Positions 45,441-58,866 are shown, counted from the stretch's first letter. The stretch: DNA of 64,000 nt from Dipteronia dyeriana (GCA_032871835.1 CM065300.1:444001-508000), one strand, 5' to 3'. The notes: generated by a model from the letters alone, not told the origin. Translations and numbers: made by a program.

Positions 45441-48400
45441 CTACTTGCTAGTCTGGGTCCGACCAACATGGGATAACCTTGATGATGTAATTAGAGGTGC
45501 TTCTTCATCCACATTCAATTCCGAGGCAGAAATATTTCCTCCGGTATTATTGTTGTTATTAGGCACGTATATATCAGATGACTTCTTCTCCAATTTCCAG
45601 TCCTGCATTAGAAGAAGAAAATAAGGTTATGCGGAATAGGATAAATAAACCAGACCAATTCCCATGATACCCCACTTTGAGTAAACTGACCTTGGAAATT
45701 CTGTCAGGAATACTTTCAGGAGGTAGTTGAGACGCTCGGACATCTCTAACCTTTATGTAGTTGTACATGACAACACCACATAGGGCTGAATAAAGAAAAC
45801 TTGATCACATTACTTGGTAACAAATGTTTTTAAAAAGACATGTAAGAAATTGTAGATATTATAAACAACTTCCACAATTAAACAAAAATGACAAGTACCT
45901 ATCGCATAGCCAATTATATTCAACCCGGTTATCGTAGACTCTGGAAATATTACTGTTGAAAGTGCTATCAGTATCCAGTCTTTCAAAACACCAGCTACTC
46001 TTATAGTAACGGCTCCAGTTCTAGCAATCACTAAGAATATGGAGAAGTTCAAGGCCAATGCACAAAGAGCATTGGAGAAGAAGATCCAAAAATTGAACTG
46101 AATCTGTGAAACTTCCATCACCGGCTTCTCTAATAAGTACCAAGGCACAAAAAGAAACACAAAACTGCATAACAAGACACCAAGATGTAAGAAGCTCATG
46201 TTTGACTTCACATCAATCCTTATTCCCAACCAGTTTCAAATAAAACATTATATGGAAACAGAGAACATGCTATGAAGTTCATACATTAAGAGAACGAAAA
46301 TTACACAAATGACAGAGCAGTGAATGTAATAACATCTGCTGTAATGAACAAATACCAACTCCTATGATTTAAGGGTAAATATCATTTTAGTCCCTATGGT
46401 TTACTATATTATCCATTTCGGTCCTCATTGTTCCAGTATTGGCCCGTTTAATCCTTCTGTTACATTTTTCATTAAAATCAGACCACCTGAAAGGTCAGAT
46501 GGTCAAATGACCGTTATGCCCCTTAAATGTCTAAGGGGCTTGCAAGGACAATTTTGCCCCCTCTAACCGTATGATGTTTACCAACACCACCACCAACAAA
46601 CACCAGTTCATCACCACCGATACTCACCACCAAACACACCGTCCATCTCCACCAAATAAAAAAAGAATAAAATCTGAGTAAAAAAAAAAAGAAAAAAATT
46701 GGATTTGATGGACAAATCCAATTAACAAAAAAAAAAAAAACTTTGAACACCAAACCCCAATCACCATCCCAACCACCAAGATCTGGAAATTGAACAAATA
46801 TAAGGAAACTTTTTTTTGTGTGCCTAAATTCATCTCTGAATCAACATTCAAACCACACCACCAAAGGCAGCCACCACCCAAAAATCATCATCTTCGATCC
46901 ATCAACCAAACGAACCCAACCAGATCTTCAAACATCATCATCTTCAAAACATCAACAAAATGAACCCAACCATCCATACCACACCAAACCCAATCAAACC
47001 CAGAAATCACCCACACCCAAAACCAATCAAACCGAACCACCGCACCGTCAATCGAACCCAACCAAATATGAAGGAGTGAGAGAGAGAAGGGTTTGGTTCA
47101 TCTCGGAGTTTGTTTCTTCTTCGTCGTCCAACGCTTGTTCGTGCGTCGGGGTCAAGCTTGCTAGTGAAGTGGTGGTGGTCCGATTGGTTTCGGTGGCGAT
47201 TTCTGATGGTTTCAGTGGGTGTTTCTGGGTAGTTTCGTTGGCGGTTTTTGTATGGGGTTTGGATTCGATTTCTGGGTTTGAGAGATAGGGTTGATTTCGA
47301 CTGGGTTGATTTCGATTTAGGGGTTTGATGATGATGATGATAAGATGTGAGAGAAGTCGGTCTGATGGTGGTGGTGGTCTGATGGGAGCTAGGGTTTTGT
47401 TAAATTAATGTTATTTATTTATTATTTAATTCTTTTAAAAAATATATTTATAATTTAATTTAATAATATTTAAATAATATTGATTTGTTTTTGACTGGTG
47501 ATGAAGATGATGTTGGTGGTGATGAAGATATTGATGGTGATGTGGTCGATGATGATGATTTGAGGAATTGAGGGTTAGGGTTTAGTTTTCATTTTTAACA
47601 AATTTTTTTTTTTATTTTTATTTTCCAATTACTAATATATCAAGTTATCATTTTGACCTTTGTTAGAAAACCTTCTAGAAACATGCACGGAACTTTTACC
47701 AATTTACCCTCACACCATTAACGGAATTTTTAAAAACCCTAACGGAATTGGACGGTAGGGATCAAAATAGGGATTATTGAGAACGACGAGGACCGAAATG
47801 GATAATATGGTAAACCATAGGGACTAAAATGATATTTACCCATGATTTAAATACAAATCACTGATTACTAACCATGTAAGAAGAGAAACCACCGTGATGA
47901 AGGAAAAAACATCCTGAATACATACCTGCATGGAGCTATGTAATACAAGCTGGTGATAGGATTTAGAGTCAAGCCCTTCTTTTGTAAAAGGACTTGAGTC
48001 AAGACCAGCCTAAGAGCTTCTGCAAAGATGCCAGTGACCTGGTAAAGCGTGCCAACTATATTAAAATGAATTTCCCCGTATGAGGAAACGACAACGCCAA
48101 CACTGACCAGCAACATGTTCAAGAACACATCCAACCTTGCTTTATCAGTGCCACACAAAACAGCCATTATAAATGTAGCCACTGGCACTGCAATATCCAA
48201 GTTTAATTATAAGCATCCATTAATCAGCATCAAAAGTCAAAACACATTATCATGAAACTGAACAGCGCACAAGCACTATCTTTTAACATACTTAAAGCTT
48301 TGAGCATCTGGATGAAGGCCACTGAGATGTGCAAGTAAGCAGTATTACCAAACCTGTAACAAGAAAATAAATTAGTCAGGTAGACATTGTTGTTCAGAAA

Positions 48401-49992
48401 TATTAATATCATATACAATTAAGATTATTGCAAAACAAAGATACTGAATGACTAGGTGACAGTAACAGCCCCATTTGGTTCCAACAAGAGCTTTCAAAAC
48501 TACATATATAACAACTTCTATAGTTTCCTAGGCAAATTCACTGTCCATAACAGAAACGTCTGAGAAACTTTGTATTATAAAATGTACTTCCAAAGAGGTT
48601 CTTCAAACTAACTGAAATAAGAATAAACTCAAGCAAAGATTATAAGTTTTTAAAATCAATATTTTTGAACAAAAGAAAGCCAAGAAAAATCAAGTACACA
48701 AGGCAAAAAAAAAAAAAAACAATCCAATTGAAGTAGCCATAAATTGAATTACTTCTGTACATCTCACCAAACCTTACTCAATTACGATAAAAAGTTTGTC
48801 AGCAGACAGTGAAATACAAGTCTACACAACATTTGTATCATTATCAAGCTTAATTTGCTCCCAAGCAAGCTTGAGCTTGGCCAAATCGTCACAAACAGTG
48901 TATTGATAGAAGTATACAGCACACATTAAGGAAGCTCTCTCAGCTTGGCCCAGGTCAACCAAGCTAAGTCAACTAATGCGGAACTTAACTCAGCCATGTT
49001 TATGTACAATTGAAGTTCAAAACTCAAACTTAACCAAAAGGGCGTATCAAATTCCATTCCGAAATTTCACCAAATTATGAAAAAGTACACCCTGTTCACA
49101 TCTCCATACAGGCTTACATGCATAAAACTTCTTTAAGACCTAGTGGAAAAGCCATGAGGACAAAGTGCTTACCAAAGACTTGATGCAAAGAAGGCACTTA
49201 TTGGTACTACACATGTTGCATATCTGTCACATCAAGGGAAATAATTAAGGAGATAGCTGGAAAACTGAAGAGGGGGCAAAAATCAATACGATTTTGAGAA
49301 TTATAGCACTTACATTTCAAATGTCATTTTGACAGGAGTTACAACCTGCACATTTGGAGAAAGAAACGAAACTTTAGCACAAAAGGTTATGTGAAGAAAA
49401 ATAACAAGTGTGAACTTTTCAGTAGCCTTACCTTGAATACACGAACAAGAAAAAATGCCACAAGTCCCGAAAATCCCATATGAATCATGGTAAGTGTAAT
49501 AGGGAACGGAAAATTGAAGTATTTGTGAGAAAGAACCCACTGCAATAAAATTCAGATAGTCATACTTCAACAAATAGGTCACTCGAAAATGGAAGTCAGA
49601 AATAATAACCTAAGTTTCAAAGTTTGATCTTATCCCTATGAGAAGTCATACTAATCAAAGAGACACAGAACTCTCTTTAGTTCTCCAGAAGGGTTCATTC
49701 ATGCTGATTGCCAAAGGCAACGAAGAAGATAACATTGAGTAGGCTGTAGACTAATGCATGCATATGCAACATTGTTGTATAATTTCAAGTTTCATACTAA
49801 AACCTATCAAGCGACACCACATTTATAAACTGCAAAACTAGCAAAGAAGACTTAAGCAAAAAGTACAGATTTGACCAATTTAGAGTTGAGTGAGGGGGCA
49901 GACATTACCTTGTTATACAATATAACTCCCGAAGAAAGCAAGATGTAGATCAATAAGCACAAATACGTCAAAACAAGTGGCTTGTTTATCAT
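45441..49992 (-). CDS. Probable sugar-phosphate/phosphate translocator (TPT/NST family)
   Basis: Multi-pass antiporter of the drug/metabolite transporter superfamily; probably in Golgi/ER or another endomembrane, substrate unknown. Nine exons: 49992-49909, 49539-49432, 49345-49314, 49223-49173, 48353-48292, 48187-47926, 46164-45899, 45785-45691, 45602-45441; 373 residues in frame. Hydrophobic segments begin with LTYLCLLIYILLSSGVILYN and repeat ~10 times. Family hallmarks: ITLTMIHMGFSG, FGNTAYLHISVAFIQMLKAL, VLLQKKGLTLNPITSLYYIA, GVLKDWILIALST and GYAIALCGVVMYNYIKV. The hydrophilic tail ends in a poly-Asn region and a DEEAPLI acidic di-leucine-like motif, a possible sorting signal. Closest remembered relatives are At3g17430/At1g48230. 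An intron between exons 6 and 7 carries Mutator-like element B. Confidence 0.95.
46373..47841. mobile_element. Mutator-like element B with long TIRs, 1469 bp, in a translocator intron
   Basis: Perfect 9-bp target duplication ATGATTTAA (46364-46372, 47842-47850). Ends are near-perfect inverted repeats of over 50 bp: left starts GGGTAAATATCATTTTAGTC and runs through CCATTTCGGTCCTC; the right end is the reverse complement with few differences. The inside is CACCACCA-rich, with a poly-A/T region and weak open frames lacking transposase motifs; the right half contains GATGATGATGATG and GTGGTGGTGGT tracts. It shares end sequence and layout with element A. Well-kept TIRs point to a fairly recent insertion. 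It lies ~85 bases from exon 6 and ~210 from exon 7, so splicing must cope with it. Confidence 0.93.
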
Positions 49993-50700
49993 TTTTCCTG
50001 CTCTTAGGTAGCTCCACAAGAAAACCATAAAAAAAAAAAAAAAAAAAACACCTTCACTAACTATCAACCTGTAAACTCCTTCTCTCTACTGTATCTTCAT
50101 GAAAACAAAGTTTTCACAACAATCTATAATCAGAAACCAAATTCATCTCCCCAACCATTACCTACTCGCTGAATTAAACCTGAAAATGAAGAGAAACAAA
50201 GAACAAAACATCAAATGACTTGATCTAAATATGTTCAAACCAAGTAAAAACATAACAATGTGAGCAAATCCCATTAACATGACTAAGTGAACATCATGAC
50301 CCGTGCAATAATTTCTTCAAATTTAGCAAATCTGCATCTGGGTCAACAGATTTGTGAACAATTAAGATTACCCAATATAGTACCAAACAAAAAAAAAAGA
50401 AGCAATGCAGAGTCTGATCTGATCTGGGTTAAAACTGTAAGGAATTTTTTACCTTGAAAAGGGATTGATTTGCTCAACTTCAAGTCCGAAAAACAAACCC
50501 TTTTGAAGGTCTGATTTTTATAGATCCAAATTCTGAACTCACCGATCAATAACCAATTTAAACAACTCACTCAGTCAAAATAACAACACACAGTATGGGT
50601 ACTATCGATGGATGAGACGCGAAAGAGTGTAGTGAGAGAGATTGGTTTCTGAGATTAGAAGAAGAAACGCGGAAGAAGCAAAGAATTTAATGAACTAGGG
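49993..50700 (-). promoter_or_regulatory. Translocator 5' leader, possibly with a leader intron
   Basis: Upstream of the ATG lies a T-rich run (minus strand) around 50030-50048 and a plausible leader region to ~50640. A 5' non-coding exon and intron are likely but the exact borders are not decided. Short open frames here show no family resemblance. Confidence 0.4.
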
Positions 50701-50847
50701 GCCGTACCATGTGAGCTAACACAGTACCGAGTCTGAGACTTGACGAACACAAAATCCTAACGAGTCTGGTTTTTGTGTTGGTGGGCTTGTGTCGTTTGAG
50801 TCGAGGCTCAGACACTGTTCGGATTTGCAAAGAGAGAGTTTTTTCTA

Positions 50848-50874
50848 CACGTGGGTTTCGAGTTTCTACACGTG
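50848..50874 (-). promoter_or_regulatory. Two G-boxes spaced 21 bp, upstream of the translocator
   Basis: CTACACGTGGG occurs twice, with CACGTG at 50848-50853 and 50869-50874, exactly 21 bases apart (two helical turns), about 860 bases upstream of the start codon. Each is followed by G-rich sequence and preceded by TTTCTA, so it looks like a small local duplication. Confidence 0.5.
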
Positions 50875-50899
50875 GGGACTTCTTGTGGAGGACGTGCAA

Positions 50900-53219
50900 A
50901 CCACCCTACTTATCCCACCGCATTACAGGGTTACGAGCGATATCATCTGTAATTTGTAGCGATTTGAACTTAAAATGGAACATCAAAAGGTTGAATCAAC
51001 GTCTTTCATCAAACCACATTGTGTTATTATTATAGATTGTAATCTATTACATCCATCACAAAAACAAGTCTTATTATATGACAAATTTACGATAATACAT
51101 TTTTATTCCAGACTTGTGTTTACTAGGGTCTCATATAGCTATATATACAATAAGTTTTGAGTTTTGAGTTTTGAGTTAGGTGCGTGTCATCTCTTCTTAA
51201 CAGAGCTGTTAGTGTACCTCCCTTCCACATATGTGTAAAGAGTTTTCTTTTCGGATCGTGAGAAGTGGTTATTTCCCGTTACAAGAATAAATATCTATAC
51301 CGCACATATATTGTTCGATCTCTGTATGCCCCGACTGCCCTATTACAATAGTTCATGTAATATATATTTTTTAAAATAAAAAAAGGTTTTGATTTAGGTT
51401 ACCGTATAGATATAGTTATAAAATACAAAAACAATTGAGATTGGGATGGATTATAATACAAACGGTGTCATTGACAATGATGAAATGAGGTTTACTATAC
51501 AAGTTTTAAATACAATAAAACAAAAACAAAACAAAACAAAACAAGGTTTAAGATAACGATGGGTTGGTGCTAGGCCCAACTTGAATTGGATGGCTAATTA
51601 AATATTGGACACATCAGAAAATATGTCCAAGAAACATAAGAATTTGTGGGCTTTAGTTTTTTTTTCATTTGTTATTTTTTTTCCAAATTGCATGAATTGA
51701 TGTTTTTGTTGGTAGGTTGAAGAAATTTATAACCATGCAACACATTTTATTGGATAATACCATAAATATAATGGAATCTTTACAAGAAAACATAACCGCA
51801 AATAGATGAATAAGGAATAGGTAGTAAAATAGGATTTTATAAATTTGGGTTGGACCACAAAAAGTAAAATAATAATAATAATGGTCCCCTAACTCCCTTA
51901 TTGAGTATTTCTTGCAAAGGATTATGATTTGGTTGCATTTGCATATTTTCATCCATTAGTTTCCCATTTTAGACATGCAATTTTGACAGATTATAATTCT
52001 AAATTTTAGAAATGTAATGTGATGAAATATGAATGGAATCACGTACATGATTTGCATTCATACCATAATTTTCATGATGTTTTGTAACATATGTTACCAT
52101 TGTTTACGTGGATAAATGAAAATATCAGCAAATCATGAGTTGAGATTTGAAAATTCGATTAATACCCACATTTCTTAGTTAAAAGAACTTAAAAAAAAAA
52201 ATCATGGTAGAATAACAATTTAATTATAAATATCAGGAGGGATCGAAGTACACGATTTTATAGTCGTTTGATTTTTTACATTTTCAATGGTTAGGATTTA
52301 TTAAATTTAGTTCTTTTTTAATTTCTATTTCTCTCTCATACATCCATCATCAATTTAATTGATTTATTCTCTAATCTCTTCTAGATTTTCTTTCCTGAAT
52401 AACATATTAATATTTCCTCTTATTAGATACATAAGTGTAATTTTTTTAGTTTCCTTGTTTTGCCATAACGACCATCGGTATAGTTGTATCAGTCGACAAT
52501 GAAATCCTAGTCTAGAAATATTAATATGATATGTTTTTCAACAATGATTAAATATATGAAATGAATTTCAGCTTGTTCCATAATATATAATATAATATAA
52601 TATTGTATAAAAGAAACAAAGGAAGACATAAATATACGAGCATAGAATAAAACGAAAATTGTAAAAAATAATCAAACCATAGAATGGATTATTATTTATA
52701 ATTAAATTCTAATTTTTTATTGTTACCGATCATAATAATACATTATTGTTTTTAGTCAATAAATTACAAAACTATCAATTCATTCTCTTTTTCCTTTTTT
52801 TTTCTCTCCATTACTCATCTCTCTCTATCACTCGTCTCTATCACCCATTTTTTTTATCACTCGTATCTTTATCAAATCTTAATTGTCAACGATTTTTTGT
52901 CAAGAAATTAAAGTTATTTTGAAGGGAAATCGTAAAGAAACCAATATTTGGTAAGAGTTTTTTAAAAATTTTGAGTTTGTGGTTGAATCTCTTCTCAAAA
53001 CTTCAAAGTTTATAAATATCAAATTTCAATGGTATTGTTGTGTTTCTTAGATGATGTTATTGATGGGTCTTTGTTATTTTGTTTCAATTTTGAAGTTTTT
53101 TTAGTGATAATGGAAGGAATTTCGGTTTCGGCTTCAAATTATATTTCAAACAATGTATTACGGTAAAAGTGATATAAGTTGGTTATTTCATGTTTAACGT
53201 GACACATCACTTAATATTT
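50900..53219. other. AT-rich spacer
   Basis: About 2.3 kb, strongly AT-rich, with short repeats (GAGTTTTGAGTTTTGAGTT near 51157; AACAAAACAAAACAAAAC near 51526; ATATAATATAATATAAT near 52586). I see no coding potential and no element with recognisable ends. Confidence 0.45.
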
Positions 53220-53960
53220 TACAGTCATGTATTTTTGAGGTACATGAGATATTTCATGTCGTACATTATATACATGAGATATTTCATGTCATACATGATA
53301 TACATGAGATATTTCATGTCCAACATGATATATATACGATATTCCATGCTTAGCATGATATACATAGGATATTTCATGTCTTATATGAACTACTGTATAA
53401 ATAGGATATTTCATACCCAACATGACATACATATGATATTTTTTATCCAGTATGACATATATAGGATATTTCATGCACAACATGATATACATGAGATATT
53501 TCATGTATTGTATGAAATACTGCATAAAGAGGATGTTTCATACCCAACATGACATACATAAGATATTTCATACTAAACATGATATACATGAGATATTTCA
53601 TGTCTTATATGAAATACCGTATAAATAGGATATTTCATATTCAACATGACATACATAGGATGTTTTATACCCAACATGACATATATGAGATATTTCATAA
53701 ACAATATGATATATATGAGATATTTCATGTCGTTTATGAAATACTGCATAAATAAGATATTTCATACTCAACATGACATTTATATAATATTTAATGTCCA
53801 ATATGATATACATGAGATATTTCATGTCTTATATGAAATACTGTATAAATAGGACATTTCATACCCTATATGACATACATATGATATTTCACGTCTAACA
53901 TGATATGCATATGATATTTCATACCCAATATGATATACATAGAATATTTCATGTACAAAA
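53220..53960. repeat. 30-bp minisatellite with palindromic core
   Basis: Roughly two dozen imperfect ~30-base units of type ATACATGAGATATTTCATGT followed by a variable CCAACATGAT spacer; some units are lengthened by TATGAAATACTGTATAAATA. Each core CATGAGATATTTCATG is an imperfect palindrome. As the period is a multiple of three and stops are rare, long frames open on both strands (MRYFMSYM-like); these are not genes. Confidence 0.92.
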
Positions 53961-54145
53961 TTGGTTTTTTATTTTAAGAAAAGGTTATTTTAGATTTTAC
54001 AACTTACATTCGGTTAAAAACAATAATTTATTTATTTTTTATTAAAAATAAAAATCTATTTATTAATTTGACTACTTTTATAAATCCATATAGAATTAAT
54101 TGCAATGAAATTTTTCCTTGTTAATTATTTTATTAATATAAGTAT

Positions 54146-54646
54146 TAGGGGTGGGTATTAAGTTACGAACTGAACCGATTCGAATCGAACTGAACAAAAA
54201 AAAGGGTGTTCGATTCGGTTCATCAAATGAATTCGGTTTAAACCAGTTTTAAAAATTAAAAACCGATTATTTTTTTTGGTTCAAACCGGTTTGGTTTCCT
54301 AAAAACCGGTTTGAACCGATTAAACCACCTATATAAGTATAACTAAAAAAAACCCTAACAAACTTCTTTATATTTTCTTTCATTATTATTAGTTAGGTTT
54401 GTTGGGTTTGGGGCTTGGGCTATTAAAAAAATCAAAACTCTGGCCCAAAATTAGAATCCAACAATCCATCAAATTTAAAAACATATTAAAAAGAACTCAT
54501 TAAGCTCATCAAATCAATAAGGCTCATTAGGTCCAAAACCGAAATGAACCGAACCAATTGAAATCAAATCAGTTCAGTTAGGTTACCATTTCTTATTCGG
54601 TTTAAACCGGTTCAATTTTGGTTGAACCGAACCGTGCCCACCCCTA
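54146..54646. mobile_element. Non-autonomous hAT-type element, 501 bp, related to 7727-8434
   Basis: Perfect 8-bp target duplication ATAAGTAT (54138-54145, 54647-54654). TIRs: left TAGGGGTGGGTATTAAG, right (reverse complement) TAGGGGTGGGCACGGTTC. Subterminal GAACCGA/TCGGTT and AAACCGGTT motifs in both arms, as in the element at 7727-8434. No ORF. Confidence 0.9.
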
Positions 54647-54689
54647 ATAAGTATATAAATTAATGACTCGATGATATATATATATATAT

Positions 54690-54975
54690 ACCGCCTCAAA
54701 AGGTTTACAATGTCTATTTGAGTTTTTTAAAGTTGTTTGGTTGAACTGTTGAGATTGTCTATTTTAATTTGAGTAGAGACTAGTAGAGTTTAAACCTGTA
54801 CTAGATAAAGCTGATGGGGATGTACTTCTTAAGATAGTTTTTTTTAAAAAAATCTACCAACCAAACAACTATATTTTTTTTAAAAAAAAAACTCTATTTT
54901 TATTGGATCTAATACAAGCAGATCTTTTACTAATAAAATATTTTTCAAAAATCCAACTAAACAAACTCTAAATCC
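54690..54975 (+). mobile_element. Dispersed non-autonomous element (relative 2)
   Basis: Shares blocks with the reverse complement of 30330-30640 (CTATTTGAGTTTTTTAAAGT, AGTAGAGTTTAAACCT, GGGGATG). Internal TTGTTTGGTTGA and AACCAAACAACTAT are inverted relative to each other. Boundaries unresolved. Confidence 0.45.
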
Positions 54976-57900
54976 GAACTCAATTAATTCCACTGTCAAG
55001 AAAAAAATGAATAGTGTGTAGGTTTGTAATGAAATGCTACACGTTTTTTTTTTCACAAATCTATTTCACTGTTATTATCACCCGTACACAATACTTGGGG
55101 CTTCATAACTCGTAAGTTTAAAGAAAAGTAACACTAAAGAAATCTTTTAAAAAAAAAAAAAAAACTTGGTTTCTACATATACAATATATCATAGATGAGA
55201 CAAACAATATTAAAAAAAGTTGACAAGAAAGAGAAAAGGTAAAATTTGAAATATTTGAACAATATATAATTATTTTTTTCAGATTTAATTTGAACAATAT
55301 ATAAACCGATTGAACGATGATCGATATAAAATAAAAGTAATGCTACATATCACATATAAAATCATAATATTTCATCATAACACATGTGATAATTGATGTT
55401 TCAAATTGTGAATGAATACATATTAATAATGATTTATCTCACTTATCCTTCTATCTACTCACAAATTGACATATCAACTGCCATATGTGTTGTGATGGAA
55501 AAGTTGTGATTTTAGTTGTGATACGTAACATTACTCATAAAATAACATACTTTAAACAAAATGTTGCTTTGCACAAAAGAGAAAAACATACTTCATACGA
55601 GGGAAAAAAAAACCAAGAGAGGGAAATTGATTTTAAATTAGATTTAGGAAATAAAATCTGGGAGAGGGAACACTGAAATAAATTAAATTAATGATAAATA
55701 GAGGAGAAAGAAAGAAAGAAAAATGTACTATTTAAATCTTAGAGATCCGGTAGATATAAAATCGTATCAAAAATCGTATCTCTTATCCTTCCCCCGTATA
55801 TATAATGATATGCTTTGAATAATAGTTAATTTCATGAAAATAAAAGTGAACCGCTTGATTATATTCTTCGGCTAATGAGAAACATTGAAGTTGGCCTTAA
55901 AATCCCACTAAACTATATGATAAGACAAGCTTCTCAATTAATGGACACTATAAGGATCAAATCAATTAAGTTAGATATGTCTAAACTCAAATAAAAGATG
56001 TTAATTTCAAATTAATTGTATCAATCAGACAACTTGACGCAAAGGGCTTAACAATCATATACATACATACATTTATATAATCCAAACAAATTACATACAT
56101 GCACTTTGTTAGGAGAAATCGAAACTTTTTATAGAGACACATTCTTCGTTTATAAAAATTGCACTAATCTTTCTCTGGGACGACTGATTTTTTATTTTTT
56201 ATTTAAAAAAAGAAAAGAAAACTATTCATATTCAAGATTAGATTGAATTAACAAACACGTATTAAGCTCCAAATACAAAATATCTTTGTCAATAACTCGA
56301 TTGATATCATATTATAAACACTTTCATCCCGATGTTTTTCTTTTTAACTATTCTTCGGCTAAGATCTCTATTAGTTAAATGCATTCGATGGGTGATGATT
56401 TATTTGTCTAGATAAATATTAAAATCCGATCATTCCGATATTTTTATCCCGACCTAAAATTGTCCAATTGCAATATTTGTATATTCTTTCCTTAAAAAAA
56501 AAAGCAATTAAATAGTGATCAGAGGTTGAGTATGAGCTGGTGAGAGTAGACCAAAGGGCTTCTTTGTGGGAGGCCTTATATTTGCTCAACCTCTAACATG
56601 TTCAAACTTCAAAGACAAGAACAAATTATTATCCGTTATTTTATTATTGTTGTTCAAATTTCATATGACAAATAATTGGGATCAAATCTTTGTTGTTAGC
56701 GTATAATCCTATAATTTTCTATGTTTTTTTGTTGTTGTTGTTGTTGTTGAAAAAAATGTGTCCAGTTTATAAGATCATTAGTCCTATACTTGGGTCCCAT
56801 AATTTCTCATTTGCCCTACAAATATTAGGACATATGAGGCCCTTCAACAATGGAAGATGGAGGCCGGTGAGGAACCTATATCTATATATATTGAAGACAA
56901 TGTGTTAATTTGGAAGTTGACGAATGTTTATATAATATTAGAAATTCTAAGGTTAGGAGGATGTGTAATGTCTTCAACTTAATCAAATTTGGATCTTGAA
57001 TGTGGTGGCATACATAATAATTTAGTGGAACTACATGTATATTCAAAGTTGAATTTGGATCCTGTGGTCGTATGCATAATTCAATGGAACTGTATGTATA
57101 TTAATGTGACAATTCTTTCAGTAAGTGGGATCTATTCCGGTATTCTTACATTAAATTATTTTTATTTATTTATAAATTATTTATTTTTGGTAATATATAC
57201 TAACGTCTATTTCCAAAATTTAAAATATCTTCTGCTTTCAATCACCACTATTAACACACCCATTTGGGCTGTCTACGTCTACAGCTCAAAACTTGACAAA
57301 TTTTTCCAAGCTGTTATCGACTTAATTACAGGCAGACTTTACTTAAACAGAAGCATTTTCAATTTTATTTAAAAAACCTCTCCTACAAAAGGAAGCAGAT
57401 ATGTGAAAATATCGGAGTTTCTTTTCACAGAAGTTTCGGTGGAAATGATAAAAATATCATAAATATTATCAAAATATTAGGAATGTACAAAAATGCTTTT
57501 GATATCATGACTTGAAGATATGAAAAATATCAATAATATATTAATAATATTTTCGATATTTACTTCCTTATATAAATGAAATATTTGTTTATTTTTGTAA
57601 ACCGTAAAACCTAACACACAACCTATTGACCGTGGTAAGTCGTTATTATTATTATTATTATGGGCATAATTCCTAGGGTTAGAGGTTATATACAATATGC
57701 TTTAAGCATCTCTAATATAAAAATGATTTATGAAAAAAAATAACACATAGGATAAATTGATAGTATAATAAAAAATATATCTCTAAATATTTAAAATTGA
57801 CAGTAAATTTGATATCTATTTTTAATAAAAAATAAATAAATAAAAGGAAAAAAAATTAGACACGTCATTAAAAATAAATATATTTTAAACGGAAATATTG

Positions 57901-58829
57901 AAAGCCAAATTTTAAATCGATTGTGTATCAAATATAAAAATAAGAAACTAATTTTTTGTTATTATTGTCATCTCAAATATTTGTAAACTAGGGATAATCT
58001 TTATCGATGAAAACACTGCTTTTAAATTTAAGGGCTTGTAATTTAAGCTTAAAAGTAATGTAAAAGACAGCCTATTTGCTTGAAAGCTTGTTGTGGTTGT
58101 GGTTGTGGTTGTGGTGGTGGGGCCTAAATATTCCAAATAAATAATGAAGTGACCGTAAAGCAATTACCATTGTTTCAGGACAACTATAAAGCCACCACAT
58201 AATTAATTAAAGACAAGTCATTATCAAGTATCAACACAATTAAACCCATTAGAATAATCTAACTTACTAATTCTTTATCACTCCCATTTGGCCATCTCAC
58301 ATCCAAGTATACATACGTATGTTTTCTAACGAATAATGTTCAAAATACCGCACTTGATTGTAACTTTCAGAATCCCGCATCCGATTGTACATGCATTTTA
58401 ATCCAATAGCAGTAAAAAGAAAAAAAAAACTCATTTGCAATGATATACTTCTGAAACCGGTGGACATAATAATGAATGAGAATAGATAAATGGATGGATA
58501 GTTGGATACAAATAATGCAGTCTTTGACTATTCAGCAGTTTGAAATGTGAAGCAACACCTGACATGTAGGTCTGTCTATACACAGAGTCCATCTGTAAAT
58601 TCTGTAATGGAGAATGGACCCGTCTGCATCTGATATCTGACTGTCTGAGTATGATTCTCACCTCCTCCCCTTCAACATTGAAAGTATTCATAATTTCATT
58701 TCATACACATTATATTTTGGCATGGAAAGCACTTCAAGTTAAAATAAGTACTGAATCTCTTGTCACCTTTGTTTTTACAACATAAGTGGTTTTGATCATG
58801 AGAAGATAGATAAACTTTTGTCCTGGTAT

Positions 58830-58832
<3 letters not shown>

Positions 58833-58866
<34 letters not shown>
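58833..58866. repeat. (TA)n microsatellite
   Basis: About 17 TA dinucleotides without interruption; likely length-polymorphic. Confidence 0.95.

Noticed and set aside
46818..47288. 156-codon frame inside Mutator-like element B
   Set aside because: Low-complexity (Pro, Thr, Gln, Ser) translation of CACCA-rich DNA; no transposase or captured-domain motif seen.
53190..53852. Several overlapping open frames on both strands (up to 120 codons) rich in Tyr, Met and Phe
   Set aside because: They are generated by the 30-bp minisatellite; each frame only repeats the unit and no homologous family is apparent.
56989..57372. 127-codon hydrophobic frame
   Set aside because: Located in AT-rich spacer with an internal imperfect duplication; composition explained by AT bias, no family resemblance or clear splice context.
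58431..58691. 86-codon minus-strand frame in the long spacer
   Set aside because: No motif, no conserved-looking composition and no upstream leader; treated as chance.
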